13,818 nt of DNA from Candidatus Kaiserbacteria bacterium. Its GTDB lineage: Bacteria > Patescibacteriota > Minisyncoccia > Phycocordibacterales > Phycocordibacteraceae. The notes beneath the pieces are model-generated. The model did no database searches. It saw only the letters and a list, made by a program, of their open reading frames with translations, and was not told where the DNA came from. Below are positions 1-8,152 of the stretch, one piece after another. The DNA lies in NCBI GenBank assembly GCA_003229135.1, contig QIHV01000030.1, forward strand, positions 1 through 13,818. Direction: 5' to 3'. A program made the position numbers and the translations under genes. Every line of letters begins with the position of its first letter. The stretch's first letter is position 1.

Positions 1-525
1 AGTGTCCGTTAATACAAATGAGGAGCCGGAGTGTGCAATTTCATTTCGTACTTTGTGCGCTTCCCACGCATCATTCAATGTGTTAAATCCAGATGGCTCA
101 ACAAGTTTAAGCTGCTCACCGATTGACGTACCAGAATAACCTTGACGTGTAAGAATCTCGCCGAGCATAATGTCCGCTTCAATGATGGCTTGTCGCCAGT
201 CACTCATACTTGTGCTATCCATAAGATTTTTTACTTGTTGCCAACGTGAGTTTACTTTGTGAGTATTATCATCATTAGAAACAGGAAATGGTGCGTACAG
301 GGCAATTTCACGACGACGTACATCAAATGTTTGTAAGATGGAATAAGTAATGACGACAAGTGCTGCCAAAGCAATGAGTAGCCCGACTACTGTAACTATC
401 TGCCACACAATAATCATATACGGACGTATTACATCAAATGGTATATATGAATGAAATATCGCATCGTAAATGATACGAAACACATATTCTACGTTAAGTG
501 AGACGTTGGGGCTGGTACCAAGCAT
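1..525 (-). CDS. Membrane-anchored protein with HEPN-like C-terminal motif (3' end off the window)
   Basis: I do not recognise a named family. I translated 175 codons from an ATG at 525 down to the left edge with no stop, so the C-terminus is missing. Residues 1-38 are a short amphipathic lead. Residues about 39-64 form one strongly hydrophobic membrane segment, followed by three arginines (69-71), which by the positive-inside rule puts the rest in the cytoplasm. After a polar linker (about 80-105) comes a helical region starting DWRQAIIEAD (109-118) and then AHKVRNEIAH (156-165). R160-N161 followed by H165 fits the R-[N/D]-x(3)-H form of the HEPN signature Rx4-6H; a HEPN-like fold is an inference from the motif and the helix pattern. 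An in-frame ATG at 534 is an alternative start; no Shine-Dalgarno is visible. The frame stays open upstream to the gatA stop, 24 codons away. Being 72 nt downstream of gatA it may have its own promoter. Confidence 0.75.
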   Translation of the reverse strand, partial: MLGTSPNVSLNVEYVFRIIYDAIFHSYIPFDVIRPYMIIVWQIVTVVGLLIALAALVVITYSILQTFDVRRREIALYAPFPVSNDDNTHKVNSRWQQVKNLMDSTSMSDWRQAIIEADIMLGEILTRQGYSGTSIGEQLKLVEPSGFNTLNDAWEAHKVRNEIAHSGSSFVLTDT

Positions 526-526
526 T

Positions 527-541
527 GTATACATAGTATAC
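527..541. repeat. Paired GTATAC palindromes (GTATAC-ATA-GTATAC)
   Basis: Two copies of the 6-bp palindrome GTATAC are separated by 3 bp, between gatA and the downstream gene. The right copy overlaps the candidate -10 hexamer and the left copy touches the base before the start codon. The site could be bound by a dimeric regulator, or it may be a chance product of an AT-rich promoter. Confidence 0.4.
535..540 (-). promoter_or_regulatory. Possible -10 element for the HEPN-like gene
   Basis: On the minus strand the gap between gatA and the next gene contains TATACT, one mismatch from the TATAAT consensus, ending 9 nt before the ATG at 525. No good -35 is present at 16-18 nt (GTAGAA); a TTGTTG lies 22 nt upstream, too far. 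With this spacing the transcript would start at or just before the start codon, which suggests a leaderless mRNA. This is a weak call from a single hexamer. Confidence 0.3.
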
Positions 542-597
542 CGCGCGTGGTGTGTGTTTCTACAACAAAATGATAATTGATGGGTATAGTGAGCTAT

Positions 598-2028
598 TTA
601 TACGTGTATATTTTCGATTGCCATACCAGCAGCAAATAACACATTTTCAGCTTGGTACGGTGCAGTAAAATGCATACCGACAGGAAGCTTTGTGCCGTCA
701 CGATCTACCATACCCATAGGTACCGAAAGTGCTGGCATACCAGTAATGTTTGCAGGTGCCGTAAATAAGTCCTCTAGATACATAGAGATCGGATCGTTTC
801 TTTCGCCTCTGCGAAATGCCGATGATGGTGAGGTTGGTACAGCAATAACATCTGTCTGTTTAAAAGCTGCAAGATATTCATTTGCAAGAACAGCACGTGC
901 CGCGTGAGCTTTACGATAATATGCATCAATGTAACCTGATGAAAGTACAAAAGTACCAAGCAAAATACGTCTGCGCACTTCCGGTCCAAATCCTTGTGAG
1001 CGTGTTTTAAGATAATCATCCAGAAGAGTTTCCCCACACTTTGCAAGACCGTAACGCATACCATCAAGGCGCGAAAGGTTCGTTGACGCTTCTGCGGGCA
1101 TAATTACGTAATACACGGCAAGTGCATAAGCACTTGTTGGCAAATTAATATCAATTATATGATGTCCGGCAGCATCAAGCGCCGTAAGTTTTTCATTAAA
1201 ATGTGCAAGCACATCGGCATCAACACCCTTTTCAAGAAGAGCGCGAGGAACACCAATACGAAGTTTGTTCGGTACTTTTTTGAAGGGATAAAGTTCTTTT
1301 GGAATTGTTGTCGCATCGCGTACATCACGCCCCGAAATTGTATTAAAAAGTATCTGTGAACCAGCGACTGTTTTGGTTAAGGAGCCGATTTGGTCAAGTG
1401 ATGAACCAAGCGCTATGAGTCCATAGCGCGAAACCGCACCATACGTTGGCTTTAGCCCAACAAGACCACAAAATGATGCCGGCTGTCTGATTGAACCCCC
1501 CGTATCAGAACCGAGTGCGGCTATTGCCATATTCGCCGATACCGCAGCTGCGGAACCACCCGATGAACCGCCAGGGACACGCTCTTTATCGTACGGATTT
1601 CTTGTAGTTCCAAATGCCGAATTTTCGGTTGAGCTTCCCATTGCAAACTCATCCATATTTGTACGCCCAAGGAAAAGCGCCCCTGCGTCTTGCAGCTTTT
1701 CTATAACTGTTGCCGTGTACGACGCACGATAATTTTCAAGCATCTTTGATGCAGCGCTGGCAATCTTTCCCTTGATAAGAATATTATCTTTTACAGCTAA
1801 TGGTATACCGCAAAGAAGTGGCGCAGCATCACCTTCAGAATCAATACGCTTTTGTGCAGAAGCGATATCGACATCGTTTGCGTCAAAAAGCTCAAGATAA
1901 GCAAAAATATCTTTATTTTTAGCTATTGCAATGGCGGCTGTTGCATCCCAGAGCTCACGCACAGAAAATTTGTGTACGCGTAATGCTCGTGCAGCTTCGG
2001 TTATAGTAAGCTCATTGATATTACTCAT
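598..2028 (-). CDS. gatA: Glutamyl-tRNA(Gln)/aspartyl-tRNA(Asn) amidotransferase subunit A
   Basis: GatA is the amidase-signature subunit of GatCAB. It releases ammonia from glutamine so that GatB can convert Glu-tRNA(Gln) or Asp-tRNA(Asn) to the correctly amidated tRNA in the cytoplasm. The protein is 476 aa, close to the usual 480-490. The Ser-cisSer-Lys triad is intact: K80 in GIPLAVKDN, S155 in the GGSSGGS loop, and nucleophile S179 in DTGGSIRQP. The downstream KPTYGAVSRYG and SLDQIG segments are also typical. The ATG lies one nucleotide after the gatC stop, so the two are co-translated neighbours; the upstream gene is ligA. There is no Shine-Dalgarno. gatB is absent from this window, so the complex must be completed from elsewhere on the genome. 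Identification is secure. Confidence 0.97.
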   Translation of the reverse strand: MSNINELTITEAARALRVHKFSVRELWDATAAIAIAKNKDIFAYLELFDANDVDIASAQKRIDSEGDAAPLLCGIPLAVKDNILIKGKIASAASKMLENYRASYTATVIEKLQDAGALFLGRTNMDEFAMGSSTENSAFGTTRNPYDKERVPGGSSGGSAAAVSANMAIAALGSDTGGSIRQPASFCGLVGLKPTYGAVSRYGLIALGSSLDQIGSLTKTVAGSQILFNTISGRDVRDATTIPKELYPFKKVPNKLRIGVPRALLEKGVDADVLAHFNEKLTALDAAGHHIIDINLPTSAYALAVYYVIMPAEASTNLSRLDGMRYGLAKCGETLLDDYLKTRSQGFGPEVRRRILLGTFVLSSGYIDAYYRKAHAARAVLANEYLAAFKQTDVIAVPTSPSSAFRRGERNDPISMYLEDLFTAPANITGMPALSVPMGMVDRDGTKLPVGMHFTAPYQAENVLFAAGMAIENIHV

Positions 2029-2029
2029 A

Positions 2030-2314
2030 CTAAAGAATTTTCTTTACTGAAAGCAATTTACCTTTTTTATGCGGAAATGCCGAAGTAATGGTTTTGGTAT
2101 TTGTGCCTACTGGTGTTGGCTCACCATCTTCACGAAATACATTATGCAGAGGTGGCACCACGGGTGTAGAGTCCATAAAAATGGGAAGTTTTTCCAGCTG
2201 TCCTATATATTCAAGGATACCATCAAACTCTTTTACAAATGTATCAAGCTCTGCCTCCGGTACGGAAAGGCGTGCAAGTGAGGCGAGATGTTTAACGTCA
2301 TCAATAGTTATCAT
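2030..2314 (-). CDS. gatC: Glutamyl-tRNA(Gln)/aspartyl-tRNA(Asn) amidotransferase subunit C
   Basis: GatC is the small belt-like subunit that wraps GatA and GatB and stabilises the amidotransferase. The protein is 94 aa, the family's normal size. It begins MITIDDVKHLASLARL, the classic GatC N-terminal helix, and contains the D-x-I-L-E-Y-I-x-Q-L pattern and the late acidic region (FREDGEPTPVG) expected of the family. The frame remains open a further 22 codons upstream to 2380, but that extension would overlap the end of ligA and has no GatC similarity, so I chose the ATG at 2314. This leaves a 13-nt gap after the ligA stop. The TAG stop is one base before the gatA start. No Shine-Dalgarno is visible. 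Confidence 0.94.
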   Translation of the reverse strand: MITIDDVKHLASLARLSVPEAELDTFVKEFDGILEYIGQLEKLPIFMDSTPVVPPLHNVFREDGEPTPVGTNTKTITSAFPHKKGKLLSVKKIL

Positions 2315-2327
2315 AAATGCTACTGTA

Positions 2328-4352
<2,025 letters not shown>

Positions 4353-4356
4353 TTAG

Positions 4357-4860
4357 CTAATAATTACCGCCATAATGAGTATCAATACCACGTACCGTCA
4401 CATGATTATTGATTGTACAAGTATTATTGCTATACCCAGTTGCAAATATATAAGTTTCTCCATAAGTACCTTTATAAACACTTACTAAAGCACACGTATT
4501 GTCAAAACGTATCTTTGGCAACGTGTAGATTTGCCAGCCATTTTTTGAGGATGGATTAGAAATTGTATAAGCATTATTGTTGCAAGTGAAAGAAGGGGCG
4601 CGTGGGTGATATGGCGTATTAAAGAATGCTGCATTATGTTGGTCGGCATAGAGCACACATTCAAGTGCGGAATCAGCAGCATAAAATGCATTTTGCGCTT
4701 GTGTTACTGATGAAACCAGTATTATTTGTTTATACCCAAACGAAGCTAACGATAATCCAACAGCCAGTACTACTGACATAAAAATAATAGATATCAAAAG
4801 TGCCATACCTGACTCATACGGTCGATAAGGTGTGTGCATATATTTCAAGTAAAACTTCAT
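4357..4860 (-). CDS. PilX-like minor pilin
   Basis: A 167-aa protein with a type IV prepilin-like N-terminus. A basic/aromatic leader of 18 residues ends in ESG, followed by a hydrophobic helix starting MALLISIIFM (19 onward). Unlike the other pilins here it lacks F at +1 and Glu at +5 of the mature protein, which is typical of PilX-class minor pilins. The helix end has AFYAADSALECVLYAD, a pattern I associate with PilX-like proteins of this kind of bacterium. The C-terminal domain has the remaining three of four cysteines. PilX-class proteins take part in priming pilus assembly or sit at the tip; the role here is inferred from class and context. It is the last gene of a four-gene pilin-like set, 4 nt after the preceding stop. 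An in-frame Met at residue 8 (4839) is an alternative start. Confidence 0.8.
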   Translation of the reverse strand: MKFYLKYMHTPYRPYESGMALLISIIFMSVVLAVGLSLASFGYKQIILVSSVTQAQNAFYAADSALECVLYADQHNAAFFNTPYHPRAPSFTCNNNAYTISNPSSKNGWQIYTLPKIRFDNTCALVSVYKGTYGETYIFATGYSNNTCTINNHVTVRGIDTHYGGNY

Positions 4861-4864
4861 AAGA

Positions 4865-5473
4865 CTATAGCCATGGTGTTAGGTAATCAGACACACTGGT
4901 GCTGTGAATTCCGTGGTCATTCCACCTTACAGTTGATGTGATTTTAATGCCGGGCGAACTTGGGCTTGCTGAAATGGTGCGAGTAAATGATGTTGTTTTA
5001 TTTCCACCCGCTTTGGTAGTGTACTGACCGGTTACCGTATTTAGATAGAGCTTCCCACACGTAGAGCTAGAGCTCGTACATATGTGCAACTCTGTGGTAC
5101 TCATACTAAATGGCGAGGCATTTGGTTTACTATAAGTAGATTTACTGGAACTGGTATCAAGAGAACATGGGGTACGTACTGTACATTGTAATATGTCATA
5201 TTCGAAACTGTTAGTATACTTACTCCACCAAGAATTACATGATGATGGTGCCTCGTAGCAATCTTTCAGATATACCTTGTCACGCAAGGCGCGTGCATAT
5301 TCGAGCCCTTCCTGAGCAAGGAATGCTGCAGTTGTCTTATCACGTGTAATACCGGCAATAACTATTGTACGCTCGGCGCTCATAAACGGTCCGGTAATAG
5401 CAACCATTATGATTGCGATGGCAACAAGTGTTTCAATTAAAGTAAAACCGGAATAAGAAATGTAATTTTTCAT
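4865..5473 (-). CDS. Type IV minor pilin, PilV/PilE-type
   Basis: A 202-aa prepilin-like protein. A 9-residue leader (MKNYISYSG) is followed by FTLIETLVAIAII, the canonical prepilin peptidase site G^F with Glu at +5. The helix then continues into AAFLAQEGLEYARALRD, a PilV-type stretch (compare AxxLAQEGIE...). The remainder is a Ser/Thr-rich extracellular domain with six cysteines arranged as three tight pairs (positions 73/80, 97/103 and 133/140 approximately), which suggests three small disulfide loops. The start overlaps the previous stop by 4 nt (ATGA at 5470-5473). The role is inferred as part of the minor pilin tip complex; I cannot assign it more exactly than PilV-like. Confidence 0.85.
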   Translation of the reverse strand: MKNYISYSGFTLIETLVAIAIIMVAITGPFMSAERTIVIAGITRDKTTAAFLAQEGLEYARALRDKVYLKDCYEAPSSCNSWWSKYTNSFEYDILQCTVRTPCSLDTSSSKSTYSKPNASPFSMSTTELHICTSSSSTCGKLYLNTVTGQYTTKAGGNKTTSFTRTISASPSSPGIKITSTVRWNDHGIHSTSVSDYLTPWL

Positions 5474-6042
5474 GGCATAATACTTACTTTACGCATTGTT
5501 GCTCCTGTTTCAATAGAGAATGTTTGCGAAATACTATTTGATTTTACTGCCGGCACAATGCCCTGTACAAGAATTGTTGTAAACATCTGACGCGCTTGAG
5601 TGTTTGATGTTGCATTTCTTACATTAAAAATATGTTTATTGAATGTAAGAGTTTTTATTTTCACCAGATTGGCATCTGTTAATGCCTCTGGACTTGCTAT
5701 ACATTTTCCCCCCGACAAGGTCTTTTGTATGGCATGCTTATTATTCAGACTGTAAGTAACAGTACACCCCTGCACATTGATAAATGTAATACTATCCGAA
5801 GAATTTCCATTACACACAGCCAGAGAAGTGCAGGAGCCGGTACGGATATTAAGCACCATACTTCCAACAGCGGTAGAAACATTGTCTATTGCATTTGTAG
5901 AGGCCCTTACTTCTTTACTCGCATAAATAAGCGAAATGTATGATGCTGATGCAAGCAACATAATAATGCTAAAAATACCCAGTGATACCATTAATTCTAT
6001 AAGGGTAAACCCGCGCGAACGCCTGGTAGTGGTTGTACTCAT
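5470..6042 (-). CDS. Type IV minor pilin, PilW/GspJ-like
   Basis: A 190-aa prepilin-like protein. The basic leader of 11 residues (MSTTTTRRSRG) is followed by FTLIELMVSLGIFSII, a textbook class III signal with G^F cleavage and Glu at +5. The VSLGIFSII variant of the helix is typical of PilW/GspJ-type minor pilins. The globular part has four cysteines, the first two only five residues apart. I chose the ATG at 6042 because it forms an ATGA overlap with the preceding stop; the alternative start four codons upstream (6054) lies inside the previous gene. It sits second in the four-gene minor pilin run and would be processed by the PilD encoded upstream. Confidence 0.83.
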   Translation of the reverse strand: MSTTTTRRSRGFTLIELMVSLGIFSIIMLLASASYISLIYASKEVRASTNAIDNVSTAVGSMVLNIRTGSCTSLAVCNGNSSDSITFINVQGCTVTYSLNNKHAIQKTLSGGKCIASPEALTDANLVKIKTLTFNKHIFNVRNATSNTQARQMFTTILVQGIVPAVKSNSISQTFSIETGATMRKVSIMP

Positions 6043-6701
6043 AGGTCTGTACACGATGGCTTAACGGAAATAACCCCGATCTGTGTTACGTTTATATATC
6101 GATTTCCATCTCCTGCAGAGAGCCGAATACATACTCTGTTGAATCTCTCGCTATTTGCAATGATTATTGCACTCGGATTTGGTCGTACAAAAGTTATGTC
6201 AACCTTCGAAAGAGACGGATTATTGGAGCCGGTAGAACAATAAGTAGAGAGCCCTTTGTAAACACACATACCGGTAATTCTGGCATTGTTATTAATCTTA
6301 AATTTATGCACTATAATGTCTCTATTGGGAGTATATATACAGTCTCCTATTTTTGTATCCGGTGCATTCTTAATGGAAGATGCCGCAATACTGCACCCTG
6401 TTCCGAAAGTATCCGCAAAGAGTACGTAGTTATTTGTGGGTATTGATGATACGTCAATACCATATCCATAATTCGCGGAAGGTTGTTTCGGCACTACTCT
6501 TCCTGACACTCCATACGTTTGTGCTTGACGCACCGAAAGTGCAACATCATATGCCGTATTGGAGAGTACCGTTGAGCTGTTAAATGCACGCTGACCACTA
6601 ATTGTAATTGCAAGTACAACACCAATGATGGCAAGCACTACCAACATTTCAATGAGAGTAAACCCGTATCGTGGCGTAGTAACTTGTGTGCTGCGTGTCA
6701 T
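6039..6701 (-). CDS. Type IV minor pilin, GspH/FimT-like
   Basis: A 220-aa prepilin-like protein. A 13-residue leader ending RYG is followed by FTLIEMLVVLAIIGVVLAI, giving the G^F site and Glu at +5. The segment after the helix (SNTAYDVALSVRQAQTYGVSGR) is the GspH/FimT-type continuation, in which a long amphipathic helix leads into an extracellular beta domain. Six cysteines lie in that outer domain and a final one is near the C-terminus (KPSC). The start at 6701 is chosen because it gives an ATGA overlap with the pilD stop; a longer form starting at 6725 would overlap pilD by 28 nt and only adds eight residues to the leader. FimT-like pilins initiate or cap pili; in some bacteria they bind DNA, but nothing in this sequence shows that. 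Confidence 0.85.
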   Translation of the reverse strand: MTRSTQVTTPRYGFTLIEMLVVLAIIGVVLAITISGQRAFNSSTVLSNTAYDVALSVRQAQTYGVSGRVVPKQPSANYGYGIDVSSIPTNNYVLFADTFGTGCSIAASSIKNAPDTKIGDCIYTPNRDIIVHKFKINNNARITGMCVYKGLSTYCSTGSNNPSLSKVDITFVRPNPSAIIIANSERFNRVCIRLSAGDGNRYINVTQIGVISVKPSCTDL

Positions 6702-7462
6702 ATGATGAGAGTAAAGAGATTCCATCCTGTAAAAAATGCTAGAAGAAATCCAGTAGCAAGAAACGGCGCTAACGGCACTTCAATACCTATTCTATGCCCT
6801 GCCGGCGTTTGCGCCAAGATAATTATCCCAATAATTGCACCAATCCAAAATGAATAAACAAAACCAGAAAATGCCACGGCACCGGCAATAAGGGCTAAAC
6901 CGAATGCAACTGGCGTATCAGCAAGCCCCATCGCTCTACCGCGCGAAACATAATGAATAATTGCAAGTGTGAGTGCAATTCCTGCAGCAATAAGGAATAG
7001 TGTGCCAAATGCATACGCATTTGGTGTGCTCACTACACGAAATGACACACTTGCAAAAACAAACAGTAATGAAAATATACCAGGAATTACAGTATGGCGT
7101 AAATCATAAAGAACAATCGTACACAGCAACGCCAGTGCAATGAGTAGAAACACAAAGCTTAGTGATATGCCGAGCTGTAAATATGAAAATACAAAAAGTG
7201 CACCAAGTGTCGCCTCTGCAAATGTTGAGGATACTGGTACTCGTGAGCCGCATTTGCGACAATGCCCGCGTAGCACCGTCCACGAAACTATTGGTATTAG
7301 GTCAACTACTGTTAGTGTTGCGCCGCAAGAACCGCACTGTGAATGACCACTAATCCACGACTCGCCAGTGGAGTAGCGCTCAACCACCACGCCAATGAAG
7401 CTGGCGATTATGGCACCAAGAGCAAAAAAGAAAACTGCAAGTACAAGTGTCATATCAAACAT
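6698..7462 (-). CDS. pilD: Prepilin peptidase (type 4 prepilin-like leader peptidase)
   Basis: PilD is the inner-membrane aspartyl protease that cleaves prepilin leaders after Gly and, in many species, N-methylates the new N-terminus. The 254-aa protein is of normal length. The N-terminal part has GAIIASFIGVVVERY and two CxxC pairs (C43/C46 and C68/C71) flanking DLIPIVSW, as in zinc-binding bifunctional PilD. About seven membrane segments follow. The catalytic aspartates are D120 (YDLRHTVIP) and D182. The second lies in G179-L-A-D, where the family motif is GxGD, so the glycine before the aspartate is alanine, and the usual KL after it is TP. The C-terminal EVPLAPFLA is typical. Substrates are the pilins encoded on either side. 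The gene follows the pilin terminator, and its stop overlaps the next start (ATGA). Confidence 0.92.
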   Translation of the reverse strand: MFDMTLVLAVFFFALGAIIASFIGVVVERYSTGESWISGHSQCGSCGATLTVVDLIPIVSWTVLRGHCRKCGSRVPVSSTFAEATLGALFVFSYLQLGISLSFVFLLIALALLCTIVLYDLRHTVIPGIFSLLFVFASVSFRVVSTPNAYAFGTLFLIAAGIALTLAIIHYVSRGRAMGLADTPVAFGLALIAGAVAFSGFVYSFWIGAIIGIIILAQTPAGHRIGIEVPLAPFLATGFLLAFFTGWNLFTLII

Positions 7463-7503
7463 ATATAACTACAGTGTAACGCACTTTCGGTTATTTTTGC
7501 TTT

Positions 7504-7535
7504 AAAAACACAAAAGCCCTGTACGGGGCTTTTGT
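7504..7535 (-). terminator. Rho-independent terminator after the pilin gene
   Basis: A perfect 10-bp inverted repeat (ACAAAAGCCC at 7510-7519 with GGGCTTTTGT at 7526-7535, 6-nt loop) reads on the minus strand into G then five T residues (7508-7504). It starts 24 nt past the pilin stop. On the plus strand no comparable T-run follows, so it acts on the minus strand. It would end most pilin transcripts before pilD. Confidence 0.85.
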
Positions 7536-7558
7536 TTGTGCATTATCTCTTTTACAGA

Positions 7559-8044
7559 CTATTTACACTTAAACGTTGTTGGTAAGGCTGTAACAATGCC
7601 GGTGTAGTCAATGGAGTCTGCGCACCAATATTTATTGATAGAAAGTTTCGCTGCTACCACGTATGCCGTACCGTTTGAACCATATTTACCTATGTGTCCA
7701 GAACTATTGGTATAAAGCTGAATGAGTGAGTTGCCTACGGTAGAGTCTCCGACAGCGCCAGCACCAAAGACAGCTACTGCAGTACCGGGAGAACCAGTTT
7801 GATTAACTGTACTTGTAAGTACTTTCAGAGCAGAAGCACCATACGAATTACCATTACTACTGTAATCAAGTGCCGCTTGTGTGCGGATAGTAGCAATGTT
7901 TGATTTCACTGCAGCATCGCTGCCCTTCTGGCGAGCAGTATTAAGTGATGCGAGTACAACAGATGAAAGAATACCAATAATAGCGATAACGACCAGAAGT
8001 TCAATGAGGGTAAAACCGCGCGTGGCGGAGGATTTTGTCTGCAT
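7559..8044 (-). CDS. pilA: Type IV pilin, probable major subunit
   Basis: A 161-aa type IVa-like prepilin. A 10-residue leader (MQTKSSATRG) precedes FTLIELLVVIAIIGILSSV; cleavage G10^F11 and mature Glu5 (E15) are canonical. The helix continues as LASLNTARQKGSDAAVKSNIA, the usual pilin alpha-1 pattern. The outer domain is rich in Gly, Ser, Thr and Asn, and the two cysteines, C141 (YWCAD) and C160 (the penultimate residue), would form the C-terminal D-region disulfide loop. I chose the ATG at 8044; an upstream extension to 8104 adds 20 residues, mostly hydrophobic, that no prepilin leader needs. It is the likely major subunit because it is the shortest, has the cleanest signal, and sits between a 108-nt spacer and a strong terminator. 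That role is inference. The symbol is used in the generic sense. Confidence 0.9.
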   Translation of the reverse strand: MQTKSSATRGFTLIELLVVIAIIGILSSVVLASLNTARQKGSDAAVKSNIATIRTQAALDYSSNGNSYGASALKVLTSTVNQTGSPGTAVAVFGAGAVGDSTVGNSLIQLYTNSSGHIGKYGSNGTAYVVAAKLSINKYWCADSIDYTGIVTALPTTFKCK

Positions 8045-8152
8045 AAGAATGAATTTGATTACGGTCGGAATAAGGCTTGTGAATAAATATTCCGTTAATA
8101 ACATTGTACGCTATAACGTGGCATTGATAGCGCTGGGTGTGGATAAGTTAAA
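8045..8152 (-). promoter_or_regulatory. Pilin upstream region with two inverted repeats
   Basis: This 108-nt gap between pilC and the pilin gene is the largest in the pilus cluster and probably holds a pilin promoter. On the minus strand TACAAT (8108-8103) is a possible -10, but the hexamer 17 nt upstream (GCTATC) does not resemble a -35. A 6-bp inverted repeat (8109-8114 with 8127-8132) sits just upstream of it. A second, 7-bp one (CGGAATA 8066-8072 with 8088-8094, 15-nt loop) would fall in the leader. No Shine-Dalgarno precedes the ATG. Confidence 0.35.

Noticed and set aside
526..600. Possible stop-codon readthrough joining gatA to the HEPN-like gene, since both share a frame with only TAA between
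   Set aside because: GatA ends at its normal length, and the 24 intervening codons do not look like protein; the shared frame has a one-in-three chance.
7463..7503. Promoter for pilD (TACACT about 10 nt before the ATG)
   Set aside because: No matching -35 and only a partial -10 match; I could not separate it from chance in AT-rich sequence.
7510..7535. The terminator hairpin as a bidirectional terminator
   Set aside because: On the plus strand no T-run follows the stem, and no plus-strand gene ends here.
8045..8104. 20-residue N-terminal extension of the pilin
   Set aside because: The internal start gives a normal 10-residue basic leader; the extension is hydrophobic and would spoil the prepilin signal.
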